Part shown: positions 1 through 11,369 of the stretch, piece by piece | Position numbering within the stretch: position 1 is the first letter of the stretch | Layout: each line of letters opens with the position of its first letter | Origin: Posidonia oceanica | Taxonomy: Eukaryota > Streptophyta > Magnoliopsida > Alismatales > Posidoniaceae | Direction: 5' to 3' | NCBI GenBank assembly: GCA_037176725.1 | Contig: JAZBRS010000075.1 | Coordinates: 73,844,001-73,908,000 of the forward strand | Length of the DNA: 64,000 nt | The notes under the pieces: model-generated | Told to the model about the DNA's origin: nothing | The model's input: only the letters and a program-made list of their open reading frames with translations | The model's database searches: none | Made by a program: the position numbers and the translations under genes

Positions 1-310
1 TTGTGTAGGGAGTTTTTGTTTTAAAAGCAAAAGGGGTATTTTTCTGTCTGTCCCTGATTTGGCTCTCCGTTTTTGGCCGACGTTCCAAATCAGGACTGTA
101 GTTTTTTGTATTTTCTGTGAGTTAGGGATCTTGGAATGGCATGATTCTTGTGTTGTAGCGTTTCTTATTGAATTTCGGTCGTTTTGGTATATTATATATT
201 ATTTTTTGTGGTTTATCAGGGAGTTTTGGTTTTAAATGCAAAAGGGGTGTTTTTTTGTCGGTCCCTAAAACAGCACGCTGTTTTTGACCAGCACTCCGAA
301 TCAGGGCCTG
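1..310. repeat. Imperfect tandem duplication, period about 211 bp
   Basis: A segment beginning GGGAGTTTTTGTTTTAAAAG near position 8 recurs near 219 as GGGAGTTTTGGTTTTAAATG. Both are followed by CAAAAGGGGT, a T-rich stretch and a CAGGGCCTGAG-like or CAGGACTGTAG-like end. The two copies are diverged. They probably belong to the untranslated or LTR part of a retroelement that continues to about 1.73 kb. No coding potential was seen. Confidence 0.6.
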
Positions 311-479
311 AGATTTTTCTGAGACCCTATTTAGGTGGGTGTGTTGGATTAAAGCTTTAATTGTTTTTAATCTTGCTTATACATGTGAATGTGTTGGGGC
401 TTATTCATAGTTTTTAGATGTAATTTTTGGTAATTTAGGGAAATGTTTTTAAAGAGATTCTTGAGAAAAATCATAGGTG

Positions 480-1731
480 TTTTGCAAAGAATTTGTCGTG
501 GTTTTCGTTGGCTGAAACCTGGGGGTCGTGTTGGCTGGACCAGGGAATGCGACAGCATTCCTAGTGTGTCGCACACTTCATCTGGGCTGAAGTTTTGGGG
601 GTCAGGGTGCTGACTGTACATAGTGGTATCATGGCTGCAGACTCGGGAGATATGATACTCCTGCGTAGTTGAACGTGATACCAAAGTCACTACGGGCACT
701 GGGACTCGCCTTATTGTAGTGTTGTAGGGTTGTGAGTGGTCTACGCACATTGTTGAGGTCGCCTGATTTGGCGTGCCCTGTGGCTGTCCTGATTACGGAC
801 AACTCGCCCAGTTTGGGGTGAGTAGCTTTCCTAAGTGGGGATCGCTTTTAAGGTGTCTCTAGTGTGAGATGTCGGGATGAGCACGCTCCACCACAGGGCG
901 GGTACTCGTGGCAGTGCAGTGAGTTATACGGGTGATTCCTTAGCTACTGCTTGAGGCCAGGTCGGTTGCTGAGCACTAGGCAACATGACTAGTTGGTTTT
1001 CTGGTTGCCCGGTTGGGTTATGTTTTGTTGTTGGGTCATTTTGGGCCATGAGTTCTCCGCCTATTTACGGCGATTCTGTTTTATTATAGCTGTTGGGCCG
1101 GTTGGCCCCTTTGGTTAATGGAATGGTTTGCAGAACTGGTTTTGGTAGCTGCTGAGATTTGGGCCGTATTTGGGGCTAGTGTTTTCCCGCTTGGATTGTG
1201 GCGTGGCTTTTGCAGAGGTAGTTCCGCTTTGTTTTGGCTGATGGGTCGAGTTGTTTTCCCAACTTCAGGGGCTAGAGGTTTTTGAGTTGTGTTGGAGTTT
1301 TGGATCGGTGGGCCGAGGATTGTAAAAGGATTTATTTAAACACATAGTTTTCCCGATTTTAGCGTAGTGGCTTTGGGGGAAGGGTGTTTCTATTTATTAT
1401 AATGTTATTGTTGACCCAGATTTGGGGTTTTGACCGGTTTACGCCAGATTGGGGTTTTTATTCCGATTTTGTCGTGGTTTTGCGGATGTGTGCTAGGTGA
1501 CAATTTTTGGTCACTCACGTGTGCTTTATTTGTAGTTTTTAGTTGCAGGTGCCGATGGCTAGCTGGTTTGGAGTCATAGTGCATATAGTCGGAGTTACGT
1601 AGTTGTCCACTGCAGATTCCTGCCACATATTCTTGTTGTTTAGCCCATAGCTTATTGTAATTATTGTAATTAATTTAGTTTTAATTTGTCGGGCTTTTTG
1701 AAATGTGTTGGTAGCGACTCGGGTCGTTACA
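480..1731 (+). mobile_element. Ty3/gypsy-like LTR remnant (plus-strand end near 1731)
   Basis: The last 240 bp match, with divergence, 16080-16350 in this window. Shared landmarks in order are GGTCACTCA, a T-rich tract, GCAGGT, GCCACA and a GTTACACC end. A GTTACA terminus is common in plant gypsy LTRs. The 5' boundary is not defined. Open frames here are short and look accidental. No gag or pol was recognised next to it. Confidence 0.45.
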
Positions 1732-1934
1732 CCTCTGCCTTGGCTGTGTTGAGACCTGTGCCATGTTACTAGTGATCCCCTCAAGTGTGTAGCTAGAGGT
1801 TTTCTTCTTACCCCTTCCCTCAACCTTTAGAAATGGTAGGTTCACTTTGTGACGGAAGACTTTTGCAGCACGCTCGTACAGTTGAGGGTATGTTTGGAGG
1901 TCATTAATCAGTAGCCCTGTTCTAAGTGCTTGAT

Positions 1935-3116
1935 GTGAATTTTAATTAACCGCAAGTGCACGGTGTACTATGTAGTACATATGCAAAATACAGGTCGATC
2001 CCATAAAGAATAATGTTTAAAAACAAAGACTTATTATCAACTATTGAAAGGGGGATTAAGATTGACGATAATTAAGAACAACAAATAGAAGATGTAATCA
2101 AATTAATTATGTAAAATCCAATATGCATGATTAAATCCACTCTTGTCTCTCTTCATGATGTAAATAGTTTACTCAATAGTTCTTATCCTAACAAGCATAA
2201 CCTATATGCAAAGCACCAGAGATTGTCAAGTCCTAAGATAAAATCACACAAAATAAACTAAATCAAATGATATATGATAGATCTGCGATTATATACACAA
2301 CTCCCAAATTATTCTTCCTCAAGCATAGATTAAAAAGATATTATCAATATTAATCTATCAAAGTTTATTTAATAATGAATGATTCATGTCATATACATCC
2401 AGTTTAAATAATCATAGCATTTAAGTATGAGAAGACAAAGAGAAATTTAATCACAACATATGAACATACATAAACTTCATCTAAACCCTAAATTTAAAAA
2501 CTTAGCCACACATGATTATGGAAAACATCAAAATAAAAGAGAGGGAAGGAGAAAAGCAAGACATAATTAATATAAAGGAAATGAACTTTTATTAATAAAA
2601 TACATCGATTACAGAAAATAAGCTTGAAAAGCTCTACAACAATGGAGGAAGAAAGCTTAAGCCTAATGTAAAAGATTAAGAGATGCTAGGGTTTACACAA
2701 TGAGTCTCTTTTATAGGCTTACAAGGACTTGACCGTCACATAAATAAATTCGGATACAAAAGAGGAAACTGAATTTCAATTACAAGATATTTCCAAGTCA
2801 ACTCTGTAATTGCCAAAGACGGAATCCAAAATATCTTCTCTGGGCGCCTAGGAGGCGCCAGCTGTACTTTTGGGCGCCTGGGGGGCGCCATCTGTTCCTA
2901 ACTTTTCTCCAACTTTGTTGATTCTATAATTTTATCTTCCTCCTCGTGTTCACACACGTGGAAAAGATATATTTGATATCTTGCACGGATTTCCATTTCT
3001 TGTATCATTGGATTTGCATTTCTTTTTGTCTTTTATCATTTTTTCTTCATTCTTTTCCTCTTTTCTCTTCAGGTCCAAAGTTCCTGAAAAAATTGCACAA
3101 AATACCTCGAGTAATA
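1935..3116. repeat. AT-rich dispersed repeat, probable retroelement remnant, with two GGCGCC palindromes
   Basis: The segment starts with CCGCAAGTGCACGG and GGTCGATCCCA-type sequence, which I recall as common in dispersed plant repeats. It continues as non-coding AT-rich DNA to a CAAAATACCTCGAGTAATAT-type stretch near 3100. Two near-perfect palindromes (GGGCGCC, 4-nt centre, GGCGCC) occur at 2842-2859 and 2872-2889. No protein family was recognised and the class is not certain. Confidence 0.35.
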
Positions 3117-3400
3117 TTATTTATGAACAAAAGAGATAAATATGAGGCATAAAACATGTAAGAATAATGTGCTAATTAGTGCTCCTATAGTGTTACAGGC
3201 AATGACCTCAACTACTTGGCTCTCAGGAATGTAACATGTGGACCTTGCAGCCATGTCCCTCCAGCTTCTTGCAAAAGTGGCAAACTCCTTATTAGGTTTC
3301 ACCTTTTCGGCGAAGAGGTCGCTTATTGTGGGCTCGTGTTGGATGCGATGGCCGTATTGGAGTAGAAATTTTCCCTGGACCATTTTGAAGTTGCTGAGAT
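3117..3400 (-). pseudogene. Fragment of Ty3/gypsy gag
   Basis: The minus-strand frame encodes a piece of a retrotransposon Gag domain. Recognisable parts are QYGHRIQHEPTISDLF, EFATFARSWRDMAA and IPESQVVEVI. These align by eye with QYSFNLDLVPKRADLI and FGEYVGRWRALASQV in the larger Gag at 60.9-63.4 kb, though it is a different subfamily. The fragment begins abruptly where a TGTAG-ended LTR stops at 3407, so the N-terminal part of the domain is missing. It is a broken piece, not a gene. Confidence 0.6.
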
Positions 3401-3406
3401 TATATG

Positions 3407-4920
3407 TGTAGTAATCCCGATGTTCAGATCGTCCATGCACACTGCCAGAAGCTCGCGTGCACCGATCAGAATCAGGCTCACTATAAGCGGCTATGAGCAA
3501 GGACTCCTGTTACGTGCGGGAAAGGTGTTAAGCACCCCCGACACGCTCGAGAATCGGTCTTTCTAGGCTTACGCTCGCATACGCAGGGAAATGTAGGTTT
3601 GAATGCCTAAATGCCAATGAATGCCAGAATGAATGCTCACAGGTGTGCTCTAAGTGGTGGGATGCAATGTAAAGAAGTAAACGTGCAGTCTAAGTGCTCA
3701 GCAACGCTGTCTGTGTTCCGAATCGGGCGAAACCTGGCTCGTGAGAACTGCAGGCAGTAAGCATCACTGCCCTATATGCAAATGCAAATGGAAAAGTAAA
3801 ACGGCAGTAAAACCAAGCAATGCAGGCGACATGCAAGAGAAAACGGAATAAGACACGCAAAGCGATGCGAGAAACAGAAGCGGCATGCGAAACGGTGCAA
3901 GAAAACGAGACGGCACGCGAAGCGGTGCAAGAAAACGAGACGGCACGCGAAACGATGCGAGAAAACAAAGCCAGCACGCAAAACGGTGCAAGAAACAAGA
4001 ACAGCATGCAAAACGGTGCCAAAGACGAAGCGGGCACGCGAAACGGTACTAAAAGTAAATCGGACACACAAAACGGTACCAAAAACAGAGCGGACACGCA
4101 AAACGGTGCTAAAAGCAAAGCGGGCACGCAAAACAGTGCCAAAAACAGAGCGGGCACGCGAAACGGTGCCAAAAACAGAGTGGGCATGCGAAACGGTGCC
4201 AAAAGCAAAGCGGGCACGCAAATCGGTGTCAAAAACAGAGCGGGCACGCAAAACGGTGCCAAAAGCAAATCGGGCACGCAAAATGGTGCCAAAAACAGAG
4301 CGGGCATTCGAAACGGTGCCAAAAGCGAAGCGGGCACGTAAAACGGTACCAAAGCAGGCGAAATAAAGTATCGATAAAACCATGCAGATGCAAATGCTAA
4401 GAAAAAGAGCAGGAGAAGAAAAAGGGAGGTAAACAGCGCAAGTGTGAGAACGAGCGCCATTTAAAGACCACGCGAAGTTGGTGTGAAGACCTTCAAAGGG
4501 GAAGGGAAACAAGTGGAAGGATTACCACTGTTTTGTGACTGTTTCCCACCAAAATGTCCCATGATGTGTCTCGCACGCTGTTAAGAGCTTGCGATGCGAT
4601 CCGATCGTGGAAAAAGGGGGAAGAAAGTCGCAATTAGTGGTGAATCCAGGGGAAACACAACACAAAGCACTGGGAGTACGCGAAAAGAAGGAGCAGAGGT
4701 GATAGATAAGAAGAAGAAGTCCTATTATACATGCTCGAGAAACCAGAAAGCAAAAACAATGCATAGAATGCAAATGGTGTGCAAATGAATGCTGTGCAAG
4801 GGTTCAGGAGGACTTACCTTGGAAATCTAAAGCCTGATCTGAAATCTGTTTGGTCTATGCTGAAGAGCGCTCTGCCGAGGTCGTCCAAGTAGCTTGGTTG
4901 AGCGCTCTGTGGAGTTTAGT
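3407..4920 (-). mobile_element. Partial copy of the giant LTR family (3' part on the minus strand)
   Basis: On the plus strand this begins TGTAGTAATCCCG and follows 48080-49810 block by block: AGCTCGCGTGCACCGATC, a GGAAAGGTGTTA block, GAATCGGTCTTTCTAGGCTT, a 30-bp tandem-repeat domain, GGTTCAGGAG, a splice-donor-like GACTTACC (4811-4818) and a CATGCTGAAGAGCGC-like block near 4860. Similarity stops near 4920, so only part of the LTR is present. The minus-strand element would read from high to low coordinates, placing the LTR end at 3407. Confidence 0.6.
3888..4370. repeat. 30-bp tandem repeat inside LTR fragment
   Basis: About sixteen units of roughly 30 bp are present, typified by AAAACGGTGCC followed by AAAAACAGAGCGGGCACGC. 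Because the period is a multiple of three, open frames persist on both strands and in several frames. These frames are a by-product of the repeat, not evidence of protein coding. The same kind of repeat fills 48.9-49.7 kb in the longer LTR. Confidence 0.9.
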
Positions 4921-5231
4921 ATGGCATGAGCGTAAGTGTGAGTGGGCGGGCTTTGATGAGAGTTAAGGAAAGAAGGTCCATGGATGGATGGAATTTGCAG
5001 GCTCCTAAACGAGGGGTGGTGCTGTGCCAGGTATCGGTAGATTTCCTCAATTGCTTCCTTAGACAGATGATCCATTGGTTGTGAGAAGCTGGGGGTTTCT
5101 AACTCTTCTGCGTGTGAAATTGGGGTTCTAAATAAGAACTCGTTCTGGCCCATAGTATTCCTAGTTTGTGCTGCAGAGGTTGAGGCAGATGTCATATTGA
5201 TACGTTCTTGATCTTGTCGATAAGCCTCCAT
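4827..5231 (-). CDS. Unrecognised 134-codon ORF at the edge of the LTR fragment
   Basis: The minus-strand frame starts MEAYRQDQERINMTSAST, has a middle part containing LSKEAIEEIYRYLAQHHP, and ends QHRPNRFQIRL just before the splice-donor-like site at 4811-4818. I do not recognise the family. It overlaps the homologue of the short ATG-containing exon at 49742-49782 in the long LTR. It may be part of a retroelement leader or an accessory ORF. Chance openness cannot be excluded. Confidence 0.25.
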   Translation of the reverse strand: MEAYRQDQERINMTSASTSAAQTRNTMGQNEFLFRTPISHAEELETPSFSQPMDHLSKEAIEEIYRYLAQHHPSFRSLQIPSIHGPSFLNSHQSPPTHTYAHAILNSTERSTKLLGRPRQSALQHRPNRFQIRL

Positions 5232-7380
5232 TGTGAAATAGTTACAAGAGTTTGGAAAATGAAATTACAGACTCTATTAACACTACTTAATATAGACTCG
5301 ATTTAATGAAATAAGAGGAAAGTAAATGTCTGCCCAGCAACTGTTCTGACGTCTTTGTCGTTCTGCGGCCTGTGTCACTGAAATCGGGCAAACCACCCTA
5401 TAAGCAAGTCACGCTGGCGTATTCTGGGACGTGTCGCCTATATAGGGGGTGACAACACACGTCGCCTGTTAAGGCGGCGGCAGAACAAGTCGCCTTTTAG
5501 AATGACGACGCAAGTCCCAATCCTTTCAACAACCAGATTCCGTCCTTGACAGACCACGAATCAAACAAGAATTAACTAAACAAGTAAGTTTCAAACCGTA
5601 CACTAATTTTACTTGTTCAAGTAGTTCATTAATCGTTTAATTTAACTTGCGTGCTCTCAGAAATTAGGTTCCTAGGCTGAGGGTAAGGACAACTTTGTGG
5701 GATCTAAGGGTCACTCAAATGGGATTTTTGACACTATGGTACCACTCTTTGACCTTCGTTAGGGTCCAACAAGAGGGCCTAGGCGGCGGGTTTGTCTCTC
5801 TAAAGAGGGGCCCGCAACCCAGGATTCTGTCTTTAGGGTCGTTTCCTAACAAACCACAAAGGAGTAAATAAACACAGAATATTAGAGTATCAAGTATCTA
5901 CCAAGGATTATTATTGACCCGGAGAGAAGGGAAGAGTCAATAATAAAACCTTAGGACACATTGAGTTCTCAATCTAACTATCACAATCAAAAAGAATATG
6001 GGTGAGCGACTTGCACTGGCCCGGTTCGCTTGACTTGATTGTTTTAGTTAGAGAAAGATTCCCTCAAGGAACTTTAACTCTAATATCAGAAAAATAGTTT
6101 CCACCCTAGTGGTGGACACGAACAAGCCTAAAGTCCGTTAAGAAACAAAAAAATGCAGTGGACAGGGATTTAGTTCGATTTTATGCAACTACAGATCTAA
6201 GAAAAAATAATGCAAACTACGGAAAAAACGAAAGATCTGCACTGGAAACAGTACTCAGAATCAGTCGCCTATAATACAGGTGCCTGGTAAAACAGAAAGA
6301 ACAGGCGCTGTATGAATAGGCAACTAGAGACAAAGGCATTCTGACGTCAGAACAGATCTAACCCAATCCTCAAAGCTATAGACGCAAAGTGAGTCGGTGC
6401 CTCAAAGTGCTAACGAGACCTTACGCCTTAAGTAGAGATGACTAGATATGCGATCTCTTCTAATGACAGAATACACGAAGGAAGGTCTGGGTATCGTGAA
6501 ATCCTACACGCACGACGACCAGATCGAAAACAAACTAGATCTAAGAAAATAAATGAAGGAAGGAAAGGATACTCACATAGCACGGAGGGTTGGCTCAAGC
6601 CGGTCCGACTGTGGTTGCCAATTCTTGTGGATGTGGATTTGGGAGTGTAGATGAAGATGACAACGCTTCCACGACGTCGTCAACTTTTTGTGACCGCCAC
6701 TCGTCAATTCGCTTGAAGCTAGCTGACAAGACGCTTGGGGGAGATGTGGATGATGTGGGTCGTCGGCTCACTGGATCAACGACTGAATGTCGTCCGGCGG
6801 TGTCCTCATGCTATGTGAGATATTCCTTTCCTTCAAAACAAACAAAGAGTAGATCTAGGTAAATCCGGGTGTAGTAAACAGATCAGATAAATAAGAAATA
6901 ATAGAAATAAATGCAACTAATACTAACCGAGGGTAGTTCCCCACATGTATATGCTATGGGTCTTAATTAAGGAATGCAAATGAAATAAAATAGATTGGAA
7001 GAAGATACTCCCTTCACCCTCGTACTCTATGGCGTGGAGTGAGGAAGTAGAGGCACGGTCGGAGCTCCGAATAGGCTCAGGATCTCTGAGATCTATACTT
7101 GATGATCTCTGGGATCTGGGATTGATAATCTCTGGATTTGGGAAGAGTGGAGACTAAGGATCTCTCAGAATCTCTCTTTCACTCTCTCTAGATCTATGAA
7201 TCTAACAACTATAGGAAGTGCCTCTCTGACTCTTAGGGGACAACTTCGACTTTTTGATCTGCCTCCCCTTGAGCACTGGCTCTCGGGGCCTATCTATAAA
7301 TGTGTGGGGGCACGAGTGGATCAGATATAGGAAGTTTCTAGAAAAATTAGATATTTATGACAAGTCGCCTATATGATCGG
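5232..7380. other. Repeat-derived intergenic stretch with GTCGCC palindromes
   Basis: No gene was recognised. Short partial palindromes built as GTCGCC, nine bases, GGYGAC-like occur at 5432-5452, 5461-5481, 5489-5509, 6263-6283 and 6303-6324. The sequence near 5710-5735 has a weak resemblance to the terminus of the giant LTR family but is not convincing. Open frames at 6438-6862 have no family signature. Confidence 0.5.
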
Positions 7381-10143
7381 TGTAGTAACCTTGAAAATCG
7401 ATACGTACATGCACGATGCCAAAACTCGCGTGCACCAACCGATAATAGGCCACTATTAGCAGGTGGATTCGAGGAAGGAAACTCGACTCGAAAATACTGA
7501 AAAATGACGGAAAAACAAAGATAAAGCAAATTCGGAGTCACCACCTAGTCTATTAAATCGGAAGATGAGGAAAATCGAGGAAAAAGTATGAAAACATGCA
7601 AAAGGGATGCAATGCTATGCAAAATAAATGACTTATGCTTAAGATAAGGGCATAATGGTCATTGCGGGTAAAGAGAAAGGGTAAGGACTTCTGTTACGCA
7701 CGGGGAAGGTGTTAGGCTCCCCCGATACGTCTGGAATCAGTCTTTCTAGACTTCTCACTCGCATATGCAGGAATGTCGACAATTGCTTGCCTTTACTGTA
7801 CGCCCGAGGGTGAGGGATGCTATGCCATGCCATGAATGCTTAATTACAAGCTCAAGATACTAAGATGCATGATAGAAAGTAAACGTGCAATATATGTGCT
7901 CAGCAGCGTTGCCAGTGTTCTGAACTGGACAAGCCCTGGTTCATAAGTAACTCCAGACAGTAAGCATCATCAACCTAAATGCAATGCAGGCGAGAAACAA
8001 AACATCAAAAGAAACCATGCAATGCGAAGTGACATGCGATTGTAAAACATGCGAAGCTTTGTAAAACGTGCCAAAAATACTAAACAAAGTTAAAATGCTG
8101 CAAAGCGACGATAAACAAGCTTGAGAAGCAAAACAGTAAACAAGTGAGCGGAATAAACAAGGCACGAAGCGACAAACAAGGGTGGCTCAGCCACTGTCTG
8201 GACTGTAACCTTGGTCGCCGCCCTGAGCGGCAGCAGTGCTTGTCGCCGGTGAGATCGGCGAGGCACATGACGCCTGTCAGAGCAGCAACGACCTCAGTCG
8301 TCGGTGTGAGCGGCGTCTGAGTATGTTGCCTTTATAAGCGGTGACAAAGGCATGTACGGTGCTACTCAGACAGCGACCTTCATGGTCGAAAACAAGCTAG
8401 CTAATGGATGCAAAATGGGAAACTAAATGCATGGCAGTGCAGATGGCATATTCAGGATTACAAGCATGCAAACAATAAGTAAAATGGATGCCTAGGTCGC
8501 AAGATACGACGGTCTAAAGTTTGGCCGGAGGAACAGCCTAGAGTTGCAGGTGAGTCGCCGCTGAGACCGGCGACAGCATTGCAACTCAGGTGCTTCAAAC
8601 AGCCAATTTTGAGAAAAAAATCTGGAACCCATGGGATGGCTAAATGAACATCTAACTATGCAGACATGAAAAGTAAACATTCACGATCACAGACATGTAA
8701 GAAACAAGTAAAACGGAGCTCTGAGTCAGCCGGAGTGGCGGCCCAAAGTCCGGCCAGCCAGCAGCCAGAGGAGTAGGCTAGTCGCCGCTAGCGACGGCAC
8801 CCAACCTAGCAGTCCTCCAGTGCTGGAGAAGAAGTTAAAGACGGCAGTTAAGGCTACGATAAAATACGAATAATTATCTAGAAAGCATGCATGGCATGTA
8901 ACAAAGCTGACGAAGAGGTGACTCACCTGCGGGGGTGCATGGTTGTGCTCCCTGACCTAGCTTGCCGGAGTGCGGCGGCGTGAAGGTTGCAGCGGCGCTG
9001 GAGGTAGCGGTGGATGCTCGGATTGATCGGGCTGAGTTCGTGGCGATGTGGCAAGGGTGCAGGAGCAATTTGGGGGTGTTCGGCATTGAGGTGTGGCCTC
9101 TGGCCGTTTATGGCCGGCGGCAGCAAGGAGGAGCTGCGAGCTCATCGTGCGCAGTTGTGGGACTGTTCGCGGTGGTTTGAAACCGCGGGAGTGTTGGATG
9201 GGATGCAAGGAGTGTGTGGGGATTGCTATGGAAGTGTGTCGTGGGCTGTGGTTGCTGTGATAGCTGGTGGGAGGTGCGGCCGGCGATGGGTTTCGGCGGA
9301 CTACGGAGGTTCGGTGAGGCTATGCGGTGGCTATGATGTCAAAGGAATTGTGTGGAATGCATGGGCAAGAGCTGAGGAGCTGTGGTATGCTATTGGATCG
9401 CCTCTACTAGCACTGGTTCGAGCGGCAAGGGAGGAAGATGGTGGAATGGTCATTGGATCTGCAAATGAGTTCCCCTCTCCACCTGTTAGCTCTGGCAGAA
9501 GCCAATGGTGGCAAGAGGTGGCAGTGAGGGGCTGTGAGAGGGCTTGGCAGTCGAGGAAGTTAGTGTGTGCAGAGGAAGGACGACGAAGGTCATCAATGGC
9601 AAGGGTTGCAGGCGGCCGGTCAGCAACTGCGAGGAGAGCGGGAAGACCGCCGGCGAGGAGTGGACGTTGTGCCAGCGAAGTAAGTGGGCTTTGGCACGTA
9701 GCATGTGACGGTAGTGCGGGAGTAAGTGGCGAGGGGACGTGGTGGCAGGGTGACGGAGGTCGGCGACGACCGGCAGTGGCCGCGTGGGAAAGTTTAAGCG
9801 GTGGTCTGAGTTGCAGAAAGTTGCCGGTCTCACTAGCGACAAACTCAGTCGCCGCTTAGAGTGGCGGTAGGGTCTAGTCACCTCTGCAAGTGACGACTAA
9901 GCGTGCAACTCAGTGGACTAGGCTTGTATAGTGAAATCCAGGCCCACTGTCTTGTCCTTAAACTATCAATGGATTTTGGACTTAGGTCAGGGTTTGGTTT
10001 AGGGTTGGTTTAAGTGGAAAGTGGGGTTTTGGGTCAGTTTGGGTGAAAAGGCTGGTTTTGAGTGGAAACCTTGAATCCGCCGCTTCTAAGTTCGTTCCTC
10101 TAAGTTTAATTCGCCGCCAAGGTGTCAAAATGGGGTGTCTACA
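7381..10143 (-). mobile_element. Probable solo LTR of the giant LTR family
   Basis: The plus-strand limits are TGTAGTAACC and ATGGGGTGTCTACA, matching the TGTAGCGATCC and ATGGGGTGTCAACA limits of the LTR at 48080-53801. Shared internal blocks include AACTCGCGTGCACC, the GGGGAAGGTGTTAGG block, GTCTTTCTAG and the ACAGTAAGCATCAT block. Flanking pentamers ATCGG and ACCGA differ by two transitions and may be a decayed target-site duplication. No internal region of the element is attached on either side. A splice-donor-like CTCACCTG lies at 8922-8929. The GC-rich 8.9-9.9 kb part contains a long plus-strand open frame that I do not regard as a gene. Confidence 0.6.
8214..8345. repeat. Array of five 21-nt GTCGCC partial palindromes
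   Basis: Five units at 8214-8234, 8242-8262, 8269-8289, 8298-8318 and 8325-8345 follow GTCGCC-N9-GGCGAC with substitutions. Unit starts are about 27-29 bp apart. Spacers are short and unlike each other. Another near-perfect unit lies at 8554-8574. They fall within the solo LTR. Confidence 0.7.
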
Positions 10144-10534
10144 ACCGACGACAAGCACAAATATTTCAGATTAATGATGTGGAAATGACGTGGAGGCACG
10201 CCGATCGAGTCAAAGAAGGTTCCACGTCAGCAAGCCGCCGGTTGCACAGGCGCCTAGGACTCAGATATTTCCGTTTAACCAAGTCACACAAGGGTCTAGG
10301 TCAGTGTGGATATGGGATTTTTGGAGGAGAAGAAGCTTGTTTTGTTTATTTGTGCTTTCTCGGCGTCCCCTTTTTGTATCCAACTTCGTCACTCCACAGG
10401 TGATGAAATTGGTGTGATCGCCACTCCAGTTTCATTGTCGCCGGCCCTCGAGATGCCTTGAGAGATGTGGGGTGTGGGTTTGGCTACCTTGGGACAACGC
10501 TGGCGTTGCCTAAGGGTGGCCGTGCTTGGTGACT

Positions 10535-10558
10535 CTCTTCTTCTTCTTCTTCTTCTTC
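10535..10558. repeat. CTT microsatellite
   Basis: An uninterrupted run of CTT/TTC triplets about 24 bp long. Confidence 0.9.
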
Positions 10559-11072
10559 CTTGGAAAACAGATTTAAAGATGCGGATTAGATATGGTGTAG
10601 TAAGTGATCTAAGGTAAATAAAAATGATATAAAATAAATAACGAGAAACACTTACCCGAGGGATTTTATCGCTGCGGTTGCAACTATGAATGAATGTCTA
10701 GCTACAACATATAAGAAATGAGATATAATATGCAAACTATTAAAAAAAAAACGCCATTTTAATATGGATGGTATGCGTAGAATGCAAGACGCCGTTGGCG
10801 TGGTTGGAAATGGAAGAAGATTCAAGCTCTTTGGCATTCTATCCTTTCTCTCTCGATTTCTACAATTTTTCTCTCATAAATTCCCCTCTAAAATTGTGTC
10901 CCTCATTCAAATTCGTCCCCCACTATCACTCAAATTTCTGTCCAAATTTCTCTGAACCATCTCCCAAATTTCTGTCCTTTGTGGCTGTGGGGGTACCCTT
11001 CTTTTATAGAAGCAGGGGAGGAACAAATATAGACACAAAGGCCAAGTCAGCAAAATTTCTTGTTTCAGAAGT

Positions 11073-11128
11073 GTTATACGCTGTAAACCCAATGTATAAT
11101 GTTATAAGCTGGAATCCCAGCGTATAAC
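11073..11128. repeat. Two tandem 28-nt palindromes
   Basis: Units 11073-11100 and 11101-11128 are each self-complementary: GTTATAAGCTGG, a 4-nt centre, then CCAGCGTATAAC in the better-preserved unit. Arms would form 11-12 bp stems. A second tandem pair lies at 11314-11369. Confidence 0.8.
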
Positions 11129-11313
11129 GACCTCCGAGGTACAGTTGCCAGGATAAAGGAATATTCTCCAATTAAAACTTGATTAAGTGTCATTAAACTA
11201 GTGTTAATTGCCTTGACCGTTCAACAGAGTTTAAAGAAGGCAAAAACACAGATTTCGTATTTGGCCAAATAAAGAAAGTTTTGGCTAATATAGAAGGAAA
11301 TTGAACTAGATAC

Positions 11314-11369
11314 GTTAAATACTGGGTTTCCAGCTTATAACGTTAAATGCTGGTTTTCCAGCTTATAAC
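11314..11369. repeat. Second tandem pair of 28-nt palindromes
   Basis: Units 11314-11341 and 11342-11369 read GTTAAATACTGG or GTTAAATGCTGG, then a 4-nt centre, then CCAGCTTATAAC. They are the same family as 11073-11128, about 240 bp away. Both pairs are followed by GACC. Confidence 0.8.

Noticed and set aside
3690..4512. Overlapping long open frames on both strands (up to 256 codons)
   Set aside because: They coincide with a 30-bp tandem repeat; a period divisible by three keeps several frames open. The products are repetitive hydrophobic or Lys/Thr strings without family signature.
9014..9859. 281-codon plus-strand frame
   Set aside because: It lies in the GC-rich part of a solo LTR, antisense to the element, with no recognisable domain. 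High GC lowers stop frequency.
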